50,923 nucleotides of DNA from Streptomyces hilarionis (GCF_024539675.1 NZ_JAHHIT010000073.1:1-50923), one strand, 5' to 3'. Positions 8,063 to 16,272 are shown, numbered from the stretch's first letter. Notes: generated by a model from the sequence alone, not told the origin. Numbers and translations are program-made.

Positions 8063-8713
8063 TTACTCAGAGCCTGTCAGGTCGGCGCTGGCGCGCGTCG
8101 AAGCCGCGGGCCCCGTGGTGGGGGCCGGGTGGTGGTCGAGGTTGTAGTCGCGGGCGAAGCGGTTGGCCTCGAGCGCGGAGCCGGTCATCTTGTGCAACCA
8201 GAACCCGTAGGCCACCGACTCCATCTGTTCCCGCGACAGGTACAGCACGTACCGGTTCGTGCCCGGCTCACGCCGGGCTCCCCGCACCCGCTCCGCGAGC
8301 CCGTCGACGGGCGGCACCCGCAACTGGTCGGCCAGGGCGACGAACAGACGCAACGCGGTCATCTGGGCCGGGATCAGCTCCACCCGCCGCAGCCCCGGTC
8401 CGGGCCCATCCGGCGCCGGCTGAGGGCGCAAGCGGCTGTACAGGAGAAGGTCATGGCCGCATGGGCTCGGGCGGGCCGCCCACCGAACAGCCCGGCCCTC
8501 CCACGCCGACAACTCCGCGCGATCCTCCCGGCCAGCCAGCTCTACCAAGCCCCGGGCGGCGAGGTTCAACACCCGCTGCTTGACCGGTCGCAGGTCCTGG
8601 TCCAAAGCCCAGCCGTGGCCGCCAGCCTCCTGCCACTCGGCCACAACCTGCAGCACCATGACAGTCCTGTCCTCGTGCAACGTCCCCGTCCTCCAGGTCG
8701 CGGGATCACTCAT
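8063..8713 (-). CDS. DUF6417-like protein
   Basis: A 216-residue protein with blocks VKQRVLNLAARGLVELAGR, WEGRAVRWAARPSPCGHDLL, VELIPAQMTALRLFVALA and LEANRFARDYNLDHHPAP. From memory these match the main part of Streptomyces DUF6417 proteins, whose N-terminal helix pair is absent here and appears instead as the short gene at 1218-1424. Function is unknown. The layout suggests winged-helix-like segments, which is inference. The start is uncertain: ATG 8713 and 8719 fit the first conserved residues, and the frame is open to 8839. Confidence 0.65.
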   Translation of the reverse strand: MSDPATWRTGTLHEDRTVMVLQVVAEWQEAGGHGWALDQDLRPVKQRVLNLAARGLVELAGREDRAELSAWEGRAVRWAARPSPCGHDLLLYSRLRPQPAPDGPGPGLRRVELIPAQMTALRLFVALADQLRVPPVDGLAERVRGARREPGTNRYVLYLSREQMESVAYGFWLHKMTGSALEANRFARDYNLDHHPAPTTGPAASTRASADLTGSE

Positions 8714-9168
8714 CCGCATGAGCAGTCCCGGCCGTGCAACGGGCGCCGAAGCGCCTGGGTCACTGCCATCTCTGCGCATGAGCACCAGGGATCGGCTGGA
8801 GGCAGCCCCGTTCGACGGCCTCGGCGTCCATGGAGCCACGGGGTCGGGGCGGGCTTGGGATTCCGGTCCGACGTGTACGGGTGGCTGTGGCCGCCGGCCG
8901 AGACGGATTCACCCGCCGAATCGCGGGCCTGCTCGCCGGTTCGGCGTAGCCCGTCCTGGCCTCGGGCCGAGGTAGTGGTGGCTGGCTCCATAGATCCGGC
9001 CGCGCAGCAATGGCTCATTGTCGCGGTCCACGCTCTCCAGCCTCGCAGGCCTCACCGACGACGTCGGCTTACCTTGGCTGCTCTGGGCGAGCCCGCGCGT
9101 TGCCGGAGGCTGGCCCAGGTCAGGGTGCCATCGTCCGAGCCAGCTGCCGGGCTCGCTTGTGTTCTGTT
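8714..9168. other. Intergenic region
   Basis: About 455 bases between the stop of the gene at 9169 and the likely start of the DUF6417-like gene. Frames on either strand show poor codon bias and no family resemblance. Nothing recognised. Confidence 0.4.
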
Positions 9169-10074
9169 TCAGCGGCGGCTTTTTACTGCCTGCTGAGCGT
9201 CGTTGTGGAGGTCCAAAATCGCATCGGCAAGCTCCGGCAGATCGGCCAGTTCTATGTTTCTGGGATTGGCGGCGTAGCCCATCAGGCCCAAGAGGCGGTG
9301 CACGATGTCGGCCTCCTGCTGCTGGCGCTGCCACTGGTGGTCGTTCAGGCCATCATCGGCTGGCGGCGGCGGTGACCTGCGGAAGTGCTCGTCCTCGGCG
9401 ACACACTCCCGCAGGGCCTCAGGCCACACGAGCGGTTCCCGAGACGGATTCTGCGGTGGCGGCTCCTCGCCATGGCGGATGGCATGCATGATCCGGGCCT
9501 CGTGAGAGCCGTCCACGCGCTGTTGCAAGTCTTCGACGGCGGCCAGCTGCCCAGCGACGCGCCGGATCCGCGCTGCGTTGTTCAGGGCCCACTGGCGTTC
9601 GGCGCGGCGGCTGCGGAGGGCTCGGGCGTACTCCACTCGCTCGCTCTGTGTGGCGGGCACGGTGCCATCAGGACGTGTGTAGGCGCGTCCGAGTTGGAGG
9701 TGTCTGCGTTCTGCTGCTTGGCGGCCGCTCAGCTCCTGCCACTCGGCGATGCGTGCCCAGGTGATCCGCTTCGTGCGCGCCAAGGTGGTGAGCTTCAGTT
9801 CGTCGTGGTCGAGTTTGTCTCGGAGCATGCGGATGGCGAGGAGGGCGGCCAAGATCTCGGATTCTGTGGCGTCAGGCTGCAGGAGGCCTTCGGCTCGCTG
9901 GCAGATGCGGTCGTAGTTTCGGGCAACGTCCATCAAGCGGCCCGGGGAGTCGCCGTCGTAGCTTGGCAGTCGGCGAACGCCTGGGGTCTTCTCCGTCAGC
10001 AAGGCCCAAGCTTGTGCTCGGTTGTGGGACCTCTTGGAGCCGTTGGCGTTGCCTGGGTTCTCTGTCGTCTTCAT
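9169..10074 (-). CDS. HTH-type protein resembling Streptomyces 'HSP18 transcriptional regulator' proteins
   Basis: A 301-residue protein. Residues about 75-130 read LAALLAIRMLRDKLDHDELKL, then RITWARIAEWQELSGRQAAERRHLQL. The second part is a helix-turn-helix of the type seen in proteins annotated as HSP18 transcriptional regulators in Streptomyces (ASRQAAERRYL), an annotation I recall but cannot verify. The rest is helical and Arg/Glu-rich, with coiled-coil potential near 150-200 and a Gln-rich stretch near 255. ATG 10074 overlaps the stop of the upstream membrane-protein gene (ATGA), so the two form a coupled operon. Confidence 0.6.
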   Translation of the reverse strand: MKTTENPGNANGSKRSHNRAQAWALLTEKTPGVRRLPSYDGDSPGRLMDVARNYDRICQRAEGLLQPDATESEILAALLAIRMLRDKLDHDELKLTTLARTKRITWARIAEWQELSGRQAAERRHLQLGRAYTRPDGTVPATQSERVEYARALRSRRAERQWALNNAARIRRVAGQLAAVEDLQQRVDGSHEARIMHAIRHGEEPPPQNPSREPLVWPEALRECVAEDEHFRRSPPPPADDGLNDHQWQRQQQEADIVHRLLGLMGYAANPRNIELADLPELADAILDLHNDAQQAVKSRR

Positions 10075-10346
10075 GACGACACCTGGCGTCGTCCTTCGGA
10101 CGACGTTTTCGGCTCGTGCGTCGGCTCCGTCTCGCAGAGATCATGTTCGGGCGCGGCCGGCTCCGAGGGGTCGCGCCTCAGGGCGGCAGAGGGCATTTCC
10201 TGGTCCTGACGGCGACTGCGGCGCCGGCAAGCCGCCTGCAGCGTGCCGGCGGCGAGCACCGTGAGTGCGAACATCACTGAGGCCACGTACTGGGCACTGA
10301 TGTCGTGGATGAAGGATGCAGACATCGTCGTATCGGCACGCGTCAA
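10071..10346 (-). CDS. Small membrane protein, coupled to the HTH gene
   Basis: A 91-residue protein with one hydrophobic helix (about residues 19-38, YVASVMFALTVLAAGTLQAA), then a basic stop-transfer RRRSRR and a charged cytoplasmic tail. TTG 10346 has GGAGG about 13 bases upstream. ATG 10325 is the alternative start. The overlap with the HTH gene suggests joint function, perhaps a membrane partner. I do not recognise a family. Confidence 0.5.
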   Translation of the reverse strand: MTRADTTMSASFIHDISAQYVASVMFALTVLAAGTLQAACRRRSRRQDQEMPSAALRRDPSEPAAPEHDLCETEPTHEPKTSSEGRRQVSS

Positions 10347-11221
10347 TGCGTGCGCGATGCCTCCTTACGAGGGTCGCTGGTGCACAGAAGCGTCCCGCCC
10401 GGACAGTTCCCTGAGGCGATCGAGCAGAACAGCTTGCGACGGGTCCACTACGGTCCGTCCGCTACGGAAGTGTGCCGGGCGTACGCCATGCGCATATGTG
10501 CTCTCGCTGGACCCGCCAGAAACGCCACCCTGCGCCACCTCTCGTTAAGGGGGCATACGGTGCATATAGGCGCGACGAACTGCAGAACAAGTGTCGTCGT
10601 CCGGATGCTCGGAGCTGTGGTCGGTCTCTCAACTTCCTTACAGCAGAGGGGTTGAGGTGCCATGCCGGCGTGCCTGGCAGTCGCCTCTGACAGCGAGGTA
10701 TGCCCGGCTCAGCGGCACCAGCGTCCGAGCCAGCCGCCAATCTTCCGGGCCTGCTCCTCCTGGTGCTCCTGGTGCTTGCGTTCGGCCTGTTCCGCCTGCC
10801 GCTCCGCCTTGCGCACGGGTCTCGCAGCGTCGCACAGGTGAGGTGGCTGCCCCCGCGGCTCCAGTCGACCGCGATGCTGGCCTTCCACCGGTCGCCAGTG
10901 AGCTTCTGCGCGTAAGTCGGTGCACACGGGACGCTGCGCCCCCCTCTAGGCCGCGATAGGCAACGTTCGCCGGGGCGCCGCCCTTGCCCTGCATGCCAAA
11001 GACACGCGGTGCCCTCTCACGCCGGAAGCAGACCGACGCTCTGGCGCCCGCGGCATCTCGCCGCCGCGCCTCCTCATGACATACAGAACGTCGATTGTCA
11101 TCAGCCCCCGATCGAGGGTCCGCCTTACACAGCAACGTGCCCAGCGGCGTGGGCCGCCTTCACGGTTGGCCGGTTCGAGGGTGAGAGCGCGCGGAGTGAA
11201 CTCAGGGTCATTGCGCGCAGT
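10347..11221. other. Poorly coding region, possibly decayed genes
   Basis: About 875 bases. On the minus strand around 10927-10709, two adjoining frames look protein-like: one with TGDRWKASIAVDWSRGG, another with a Lys/Glu/Gln-rich stretch ending KIGGWLGRWCR. This suggests one frameshifted gene remnant. On the plus strand, 10305-10655 is open (116 codons) but has irregular codon use. I cannot name anything here. Confidence 0.3.
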
Positions 11222-11270
11222 CCTGTGGGCGGGGTAGATGAACGTGAGGTTCATCTACCCCGCCCACAGG
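11222..11270. repeat. Perfect 22-bp palindrome P1 downstream of the RepL-like operon
   Basis: CCTGTGGGCGGGGTAGATGA... at 11222-11243 pairs perfectly with 11249-11270 around GTGAG. Its inner half-site (GTAGATGAAC / GTTCATCTAC) recurs at 11351, 12211-12250 and 12316, so it belongs to a repeat family around the RepL-like genes and not only to a terminator. Confidence 0.8.
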
Positions 11271-11350
11271 ACCGACCAGGGATCTTGATCGGAGGCCTCG
11301 CGGCCGGCATCGATCTCATCCACTAGTTGCAGATCGGCAGCGTCTGATCG

Positions 11351-11375
11351 GTAGATGGACGTCAGGTCCATCTAC
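11351..11375. repeat. Palindrome P2 of the same family
   Basis: GTAGATGGAC at 11351-11360 and GTCCATCTAC at 11366-11375 around GTCAG. The right arm and following bases (CATCTACCCCGC..ACAGGACCG) also match those of P1, so the two are about 29-bp direct repeats as well. It lies 17 bases past the stop of the 11393 gene. Confidence 0.75.
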
Positions 11376-11392
11376 CCCGCTTACAGGACCGG

Positions 11393-11704
11393 TCAGGTTG
11401 CGCGGCGGAACTCCACGACGACGTTTTCCCCCGTGGCCTTCGGGCTGAGGCGGTAGTAACGGATGTGAGCCAGCCGTTCCGACTCCTCGAGCCAGCCAGC
11501 TTCGATCACCTGACGGCGAGTACGGGAGAAGACCGTCGGGGAGAGCCCCACCAGCTTGGCGAGCTCCACGGCCGTTTCGAGGACGGCACCGGACCGGTCG
11601 GTGGGGTGGCAGGCATAGAGCATGACGACCAGGCGCTGGTTGGCGGTCAGGCCAGCGGTGCGCTGGAGCAGACGAAGGGTCTTGAGCTTGTCGTCGTCGT
11701 TCAC
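11393..11704 (-). CDS. Winged-helix protein coupled to the RepL-like gene
   Basis: A 103-residue protein: LTANQRLVVMLYACHP, then a helix-turn-helix LETAVELAKLVGLSPTVFSRTRRQVIEAGWL, then a wing ending IRYYRLSP. The GTG at 11704 overlaps the upstream stop (GTGA) and has GGAGG 5 bases before it, so it is translationally coupled to the 11701 gene. It could be a second initiator subunit or a repressor acting on the palindromes nearby. The function is inferred from position. Confidence 0.65.
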   Translation of the reverse strand: MNDDDKLKTLRLLQRTAGLTANQRLVVMLYACHPTDRSGAVLETAVELAKLVGLSPTVFSRTRRQVIEAGWLEESERLAHIRYYRLSPKATGENVVVEFRRAT

Positions 11705-12153
11705 TTTGCCTCCCAGCGGGCAGGGGTCTGACCGTCGAAGCCGGGGATGTCTGGCGGGTTGCAGCTCTTCACCGCTTCGCGCTGCTCGACCCCGGTTCCA
11801 TGGAAGGAGATGTAGGGGCTGATGCGGTAGAAGTTGTAGTTGCCGATGCGGCCGCGGACGATCAGGATGCGGTGCTTGGCCAGCTTCCGGTTGATCTTTC
11901 CGACCGCGTCCGTCGACATGCCCACCCGGCGTCCGATATCGGCTCCCGTGGCACGCAGCGGTTCCATGCCCTCTGGGGATACGCCGATCCACCACAGGAC
12001 GAGGAATTTTTGACTGGGCGTGAAGGCCTTGCTCTCGGTGATCGCTTCGACTCGCGCCTTGTCCACCTGGGTGTGCTTCCCAGAAAACGCATATGGCGCG
12101 TAGGGGATGGCCTCGCCGGTATCGGCGTCGACCAGCCTGCGTACAGCTCCCAA
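11701..12153 (-). CDS. RepL-like winged-helix replication initiator candidate
   Basis: A 150-residue protein. The start (RRLVDADTGEAIPYA) resembles the opening of firmicute RepL plasmid initiators (QRLIDEESGEVIEVD, from memory). A winged helix follows (about 70-115, GADIGRRVGMSTDAVGKINRKL) and ends in the motif YNFYRISPYISFHGTG, equivalent to the RepL LNPELLMRG strand. The TTG at 12153 has GGGGAG 6 bases upstream. It is the first gene of a two-gene operon flanked by a palindrome family, with 22-bp-spaced repeats upstream. Together these suggest a plasmid replication or copy-control locus. A MarR-like regulator with no replication role is the alternative. Confidence 0.6.
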   Translation of the reverse strand: MGAVRRLVDADTGEAIPYAPYAFSGKHTQVDKARVEAITESKAFTPSQKFLVLWWIGVSPEGMEPLRATGADIGRRVGMSTDAVGKINRKLAKHRILIVRGRIGNYNFYRISPYISFHGTGVEQREAVKSCNPPDIPGFDGQTPARWEAK

Positions 12154-12315
12154 GGGTGTCTCCCCGTGTTGTTGCTGCGCCGTTCATGAGGGACGGCCTC
12201 CAGGCCGACCAGATGAACTTAACGTACATGAGCGACAGGTTGATCTACCCCGGTCTGCAGGACGTGTCTCTCGTCGATGGATTCAGATGGGTCTGCTGAC
12301 AACCCAGTCTGAGAG

Positions 12316-12352
12316 AACTGCCTACATGAACGTGAAGTCCATCTAGGCAGTT
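12316..12352. repeat. Palindrome P3 of the GTAGATG family
   Basis: AACTGCCTACATGAAC (12316-12331) and GTCCATCTAGGCAGTT (12337-12352) around GTGAA, with 2 mismatches in 16 pairs. The spacer length (5) and core match P1 and P2. Confidence 0.7.
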
Positions 12353-12371
12353 CTGAAGGTCTTGGTACCCA

Positions 12372-12437
12372 GATCCCTCAGTCTGTTCACCACGATCCCA
12401 TGAACCGTGGCCCAAGATCCCATAGACCGCTTCAACT
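12372..12437. repeat. Three 22-bp iteron-like direct repeats
   Basis: GATCCC begins at 12372, 12394 and 12416, exactly 22 bases (two helical turns) apart. The last two units share GATCCCATnnACCG. Helically phased repeats next to an initiator-like gene are the usual form of replication iterons. Only the first six bases are shared by all three. Confidence 0.5.
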
Positions 12438-12821
12438 GCCGAGGGGACTGGGTGCCAGATCTTGGGGACTGCTCGTCCGAAGGCTTACGTGCAGGTCAGA
12501 GGGTTTCTCGGTGCGGCTCTCTCTTCCCTTGTCCAAGCCGCTGTAGTTACGGGACGAACCTCCTCGGTCCGCACCCGTCATCGACGCCTGCACGTGCTGG
12601 TAGCACTTCTACGGAAACTTCCCCTCGGCTGTAACGCTGACAAGGTCACCCCCTGACTGACAGGCAAGCTGAGGTGGCAGCTACGTGGGCTGCTTAGCAG
12701 GACCTCCAACCTGTAACCCGGACTCCACCCCAGCTGACTCGACCTCTACCACCGAAAGCCAGCCCACACGGCGGGTCAGCCGACGAGGCCCGTCAGTGTT
12801 TCCAGCAACCACTTCCTGGGA

Positions 12822-13106
12822 TCAACCACGGCTCCCCTTTGAAGTTGGCACCGACCCGCGCTCGTCGACGTTGTCTGGCCACCTCGGCGGGGCACCGCAA
12901 GCCCGCCAGGGCTGAGGAGCTACCGACCCGGCACGCCATGCCCTGAGAGCGTCAAAGGCAGGGCGGCTCAAGGCGATGAGTGAGTTGAGGAAGGTGTGGA
13001 CAGGGTCAAACACGGGCTGGAGTATCGGCGCTGCACCTCCGGATGCAGCGCCGATTGCGTGCTCGGTGCCGATGCCGACACCAGAGATCCCCGCCTGGGT
13101 GGACAA
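12822..13106 (-). CDS. Possible small hypothetical protein
   Basis: A 94-codon frame from TTG 13106, beginning with a Gly/Ala/Ile-rich segment and FDPVHTFLNSLIALS. A GGTGGA stands just upstream. The hairpin at 13024-13055 falls inside it, which argues against it. No family is recognised. Confidence 0.25.
   Translation of the reverse strand: MSTQAGISGVGIGTEHAIGAASGGAAPILQPVFDPVHTFLNSLIALSRPAFDALRAWRAGSVAPQPWRACGAPPRWPDNVDERGSVPTSKGSRG
13024..13055. terminator. Perfect 12-bp stem hairpin
   Basis: ATCGGCGCTGCA (13024-13035) pairs with TGCAGCGCCGAT (13044-13055). It lies downstream of the minus-strand gene ending at 13196 and is a likely terminator for it. Confidence 0.5.
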
Positions 13107-13195
13107 AGGTCCACCGGCGCAGGGCCAAACAGTCCGTCACCGACTTCGTTCGGCGTCGCACCCTTTGCGGATGGTGTGTGCCATGGTCGACGCGT

Positions 13196-13645
13196 TCATT
13201 CGCACGGTGCGGTGGGTTGGCTTCCTTCCTCAAGCAGCGCGGCAGGCTCCAGGAACTCGCATGCGGTGTCACTGAGCCTGAGCCATCGGTGTCCCGAGCG
13301 CGGCGTCAGGCCAGTGGATAGCAACCGCAGTTGGTCGATTCGCCCCATCACCAAATCAGGCAAAGACGCCGGCAGAGCGGCAAACATCTGCACGTCCTGT
13401 TGCCGCCGAAGGACGGCTGCTGCAGCCTGGCACCACGTTTCGGGCGGGGCTGTGGTCGGCTGGCTGGCCGTGGCAAGCAGTGCTGCGAGGACGACCCCCT
13501 CGACCTGGGCGAGGAACGGGTCCGGATCGACATCCCAGGTACGCAGGCGCCGGCTGAGCCGACGGGCGAAGACAGGGTCGCCCTGGCGCATGCGCATCAC
13601 CTCGCCCGTCAGTCGCTCCGCTGCGGTAGTCGAATCAGCCGTCAT
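13196..13645 (-). CDS. Hypothetical protein
   Basis: A 149-residue mostly helical protein (LTGEVMRMRQGDPVFARRLS, then VVLAALLATASQ, MFAALPASLPDLVMGRIDQL) with normal Streptomyces codon use. Residues 47-60 are hydrophobic but short, so probably a buried helix. No family recognised. It follows the secreted-protein gene on the same strand, with a terminator between them, so it is likely transcribed separately. Confidence 0.55.
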   Translation of the reverse strand: MTADSTTAAERLTGEVMRMRQGDPVFARRLSRRLRTWDVDPDPFLAQVEGVVLAALLATASQPTTAPPETWCQAAAAVLRRQQDVQMFAALPASLPDLVMGRIDQLRLLSTGLTPRSGHRWLRLSDTACEFLEPAALLEEGSQPTAPCE

Positions 13646-13667
13646 CGGTAGTCGCCTCCCCGTGGCT

Positions 13668-13704
13668 GGTGCGGGGCAGAATATTCAGCTTTCTGCCCCG
13701 CACC
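13668..13704 (-). terminator. 14-bp stem hairpin after the secreted-protein gene
   Basis: GGTGCGGGGCAGAA (13668-13681) pairs perfectly with TTCTGCCCCGCACC (13691-13704) around a 9-base loop, 14 bases past the stop at 13718. Confidence 0.75.
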
Positions 13705-13717
13705 AACGGTGATGCCG

Positions 13718-14239
13718 TCAGAAGCACCTGACATGGAGTGTCGAGCTGGTTGAGGTGTTGCTGTCGGTGCCTTCGTGCACGATCGTCGCGAGTGTCTTCG
13801 CGCGATATATGTACTCGGTTGAAGATGGATCACAGCTCATCGTTGCAGCGGTCGACCGCGCCGGCGGCGGGCAGCTGAGCTGTCGGCGGCTCGACGCCGC
13901 AGTCGACCACTGGCCCGCCCCCGGGATGTAGACCTCAAGGTCAACCTCGCTGGCGCAGGCGTCAGGGGCGTTGGGAACACAGCCGCTGATCCCGCCAGTG
14001 GCGGTGATCTTGCCGCCGCTGTAGTTGGGCTTGTTCGCGAACAAGGCGCATGTGATGACGTGTGCGGGCGAGCCGACCGTCAGGGTCGCTCTGGGGTTGG
14101 CCTTTGTTCCCGGCGGATCCGGCTCCGCCGAGGCGGTCGGCGCCGCGAAAGCGGCGGTGGCGCAGAGCGCGGCAACGAGCAGGTATCGCGTGGCGAGTCT
14201 TTGCCCGGACAAGGGTCTCCGGGCGCGGCGTAACGGCAC
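13718..14239 (-). CDS. Secreted protein of unknown function
   Basis: A 173-residue protein with a Sec signal peptide: basic start, LLVAALCATAAFAAPTASA, cleavage near ASA-EP. The mature part has six cysteines spaced as possible disulfides (CALF, GCVPN, ACASE, LSCPP, MSCDP, VRCF) and strand-like Thr/Ser-rich segments. The layout suggests a small exported beta-sandwich protein, but no family is recognised. The start is uncertain, and a shorter start would trim the Arg-rich leader. Confidence 0.65.
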   Translation of the reverse strand: MPLRRARRPLSGQRLATRYLLVAALCATAAFAAPTASAEPDPPGTKANPRATLTVGSPAHVITCALFANKPNYSGGKITATGGISGCVPNAPDACASEVDLEVYIPGAGQWSTAASSRRQLSCPPPARSTAATMSCDPSSTEYIYRAKTLATIVHEGTDSNTSTSSTLHVRCF

Positions 14240-14364
14240 AGTGCCTCCCTTGGCACACCGGTTGACGTCGCCGTCTGGTCAGCGACAACGACAAATCCTG
14301 GAGCGTACATGCCACATGGGGCGGAAGGTGTCGTTCACCTCGCTGTGTCCGAAATGATGGGTAA

Positions 14365-14720
14365 GGGGCTGACGGTCAGCGGCTGGCCGCAGATCTCGAA
14401 CTCCACGTTGCATCGTCGCGGTCCCGGGCGGCGAGGTGAACGCCTCACAGGCCGAACTGCGGGCGCGCGTGGGGCTCAGCAAGAACCGCACGTCGATCGC
14501 GATGAGCCATCTGGTCGAGCGGAACATCGTCCTGCGGCCCGAGGGCCGCTATCGCAGCTACTTCATCCACCCGTACTTCGCCGGGTACGCCTCCCGGGAA
14601 GAGATGGAGGAGGCGCTGCGCGAGGCGACCGAGGCCATCAAGGCCGGCGCCCTGGCCGCCCCGGCGCTCCCGGCCCCGCAGCGGCACCTGTCCGCCGTGC
14701 CCACACGTCGCAGCGCTTGA
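14365..14720 (+). pseudogene. 5'-truncated, frameshifted winged-helix (replication or MarR-type) gene
   Basis: From GTG 14436 the protein reads NASQAELRARVGLSKNRTSI, then HLVERNIVLRPEGRYRSYFI and HPYFAGYASREEMEEALREA, a winged helix common in Streptomyces plasmid proteins. Upstream the frame continues as CIVAVPGGEV. The preceding segment GADGQRLAADLELHV is in another frame and stops at a TAA at 14362. So the gene seems to have lost one base near 14410 and its true N-terminus before about 14365. A 94-residue product from GTG 14436 remains possible. The YFIHPYFAG strand parallels FYRISPYIS in the RepL-like protein. Confidence 0.6.
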
Positions 14721-14789
14721 CCGGCCGCCCGGCCGCCCGGCCGGCCAGGTGACACGCAGCGGCGCCGCACCCCACGGTGTGGCGTCGCT

Positions 14790-15701
14790 TCACTGTGGTG
14801 CGGGTGAAGGCGGAAACTGCTTCAGCCAGCGGACAAGCTCCGCCAGCTCGGTATGGAGGACATCGCGATCGGCGCGCTCCACGGCAGCCAAGAGCACTGG
14901 CACCAAGGTCTGGAGTATTCGCCAGATCTCCTCACCCGCGTACTTGCGCCTCTTGGGATCCTCGGCTGCCAAACGCAGCTGCTCCTCCAGCTGAGGCGCC
15001 AGCTTGCGGATCTTCCACAGCGCCCGAGGCGAGCCAGGCTCGAAAGCTGGCGTTGATTCATGCCGTGGTGCCGGCACCCGCAGCCGCACCGCTTGGCTGT
15101 ACGGCGTGGACAACCCGAGCAGGACCGCTGGCGGGCGAGATCGGTAGTTGCCGTAGCGGCCGTCTTCTCCAGGCCGCTGCAGACCTTCCCGCTTGTTGCA
15201 TTTGTGGCATAAGAAGCCCCGCGCGAGGCCGTTCCTGTGATCGTGGTCCAACACGAGCAGGTCGGAACCGGTCCCCCGCCCCCGCCGTCCTGGGTGGCTG
15301 CAGATCGCGCACCGAGCCTGCTGCCATGCGAAGAGCAGATCTTCGGTGTTTCCCGACCGATCAAGGCCTATAGGGAGAGGCCAAAACCAGCATGCGGGCA
15401 CCAGGTGAGGAAGCCATCGGTTGACCAGACGCCGGGCTTCCTTCAGAAGCTCGTCTACAACCGCCCGTTCCTCTGGCGACAGATGCCGTAGGCAGGCAGG
15501 GACCCCATCGAGGGTCCCGTTCCGGCAGGGGTATTTACCGCTTCCCCGGCAGCGGCCCCAGTACTTCCGATCGACGAGCCGTTGGGCTGCAAGAACTCGT
15601 TTGACCAGCAGAGGCGTCATGGAGGCAGCCTTTGAGACGCCTGCCGACTCCGAGCCGGTCGATAAATGCTGGCCCGCTGGCCAAGGCGAGGTGAGCGTCA
15701 T
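14790..15701 (-). CDS. Recombination endonuclease VII-like protein
   Basis: A 303-residue protein. The central block CAICSHPGRRGRGTGSD, then LLVLDHDHRNGLARGFLCHKCNKREG, is the zinc-binding beta-beta-alpha metal nuclease core of endonuclease VII (Endonuclease_7), with two CxxC knuckles and the DHDH signature. T4 endonuclease VII resolves branched DNA, and bacterial homologues are common in phages and plasmids. The N-terminal part has a second Cys/His-rich segment (CRNGTLDGVPACLRHLS). The C-terminal 100 residues are helical. ATG 15701 is chosen over 15749 and 15620 without a decisive ribosome binding site. Confidence 0.8.
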   Translation of the reverse strand: MTLTSPWPAGQHLSTGSESAGVSKAASMTPLLVKRVLAAQRLVDRKYWGRCRGSGKYPCRNGTLDGVPACLRHLSPEERAVVDELLKEARRLVNRWLPHLVPACWFWPLPIGLDRSGNTEDLLFAWQQARCAICSHPGRRGRGTGSDLLVLDHDHRNGLARGFLCHKCNKREGLQRPGEDGRYGNYRSRPPAVLLGLSTPYSQAVRLRVPAPRHESTPAFEPGSPRALWKIRKLAPQLEEQLRLAAEDPKRRKYAGEEIWRILQTLVPVLLAAVERADRDVLHTELAELVRWLKQFPPSPAPQ

Positions 15702-15756
15702 GCCCGCACCGTAGTGCCCTGCCGGGGCGCATCGGTCAGTCCGGGCCACAAGGCCG

Positions 15757-16038
15757 ATGGCCTGGGCGCCGACCTTTGAATGTCATCGCTCTCCGGCATC
15801 GGGGCCGCCAGCACCCGACCACCGAGACAGCACCACCAACCGCCCGCACTGCACACAGCAGCGCCCTGGCCCAAGGGGTGCTCCGGGGCGCTGCCGGAAC
15901 GCCGCACAGGGCGGCTTGTACGGCGCGCTGGCGAGCTCCATGGGCGTCACCCGGGCCACCGCGCAGTACCGCCGCGACGCCCTGGTGAAGAAGGACCCGA
16001 GCGCGATGGAGAAGTGGGCCACAGGCAGCAGCAGCTGA
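15757..16038 (+). pseudogene. Fragment of a small HTH-like protein
   Basis: The last 40 codons read LYGALASSMGVTRATAQYRR and DALVKKDPSAMEKWAT, a convincing helix-turn-helix with good codon use. The first 50 codons look like a different frame and lack any family character. This suggests the 3' remnant of a gene whose 5' part is lost or frameshifted near 15920. Confidence 0.4.
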
Positions 16039-16212
16039 CCCCTTGCAGCGGCGCCGTGCAGCAGACCGACGACAGGTCGCTGCACGGCGCCGCCGTGTTG
16101 CAGCACCGACCTGCTGCACGAGCAGCACCCGTGAGCCGTCTGGGCGCCGGTCTCGCAGTCCACCACCGTGCAGCGCCGCCCACCGCCCTCGCGCTGCACC
16201 GTGCAGCGGGAT

Positions 16213-16255
16213 GCAGCGGCGCCCCGGACCACCAGGTGGTCCGGGGCGCCGCTGC
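16213..16255 (-). terminator. Perfect 21-bp stem hairpin after the toxin gene
   Basis: GCAGCGGCGCCCCGGACCAC... at 16213-16233 pairs perfectly with 16235-16255. It lies 18 bases past the toxin stop. The 200 bases to its left are full of further GCTGCAC/GTGCAGC inverted repeats. Confidence 0.8.
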
Positions 16256-16272
16256 GGGGTTCTCGGGAGGCC

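Larger units (their letters stand above)
12154..12821. other. Upstream non-coding region of the RepL-like operon, candidate origin
   Basis: About 670 bases without a convincing gene and with lower GC than the neighbours, especially 12200-12440. It contains the half-site pair AGATGAAC (12211-12218) and GTTGATCTAC (12239-12248), palindrome P3 at 12316-12352 and three GATCCC repeats at 22-bp steps (12372, 12394, 12416). The promoter of the RepL-like gene should lie in 12160-12260. Confidence 0.5.

Noticed and set aside
16040..16200. GCTGCAC/GTGCAGC repeats as an iteron array
   Set aside because: Spacing is irregular and the motifs form overlapping hairpins next to the toxin terminator, so I treat them as part of a structured terminator region.
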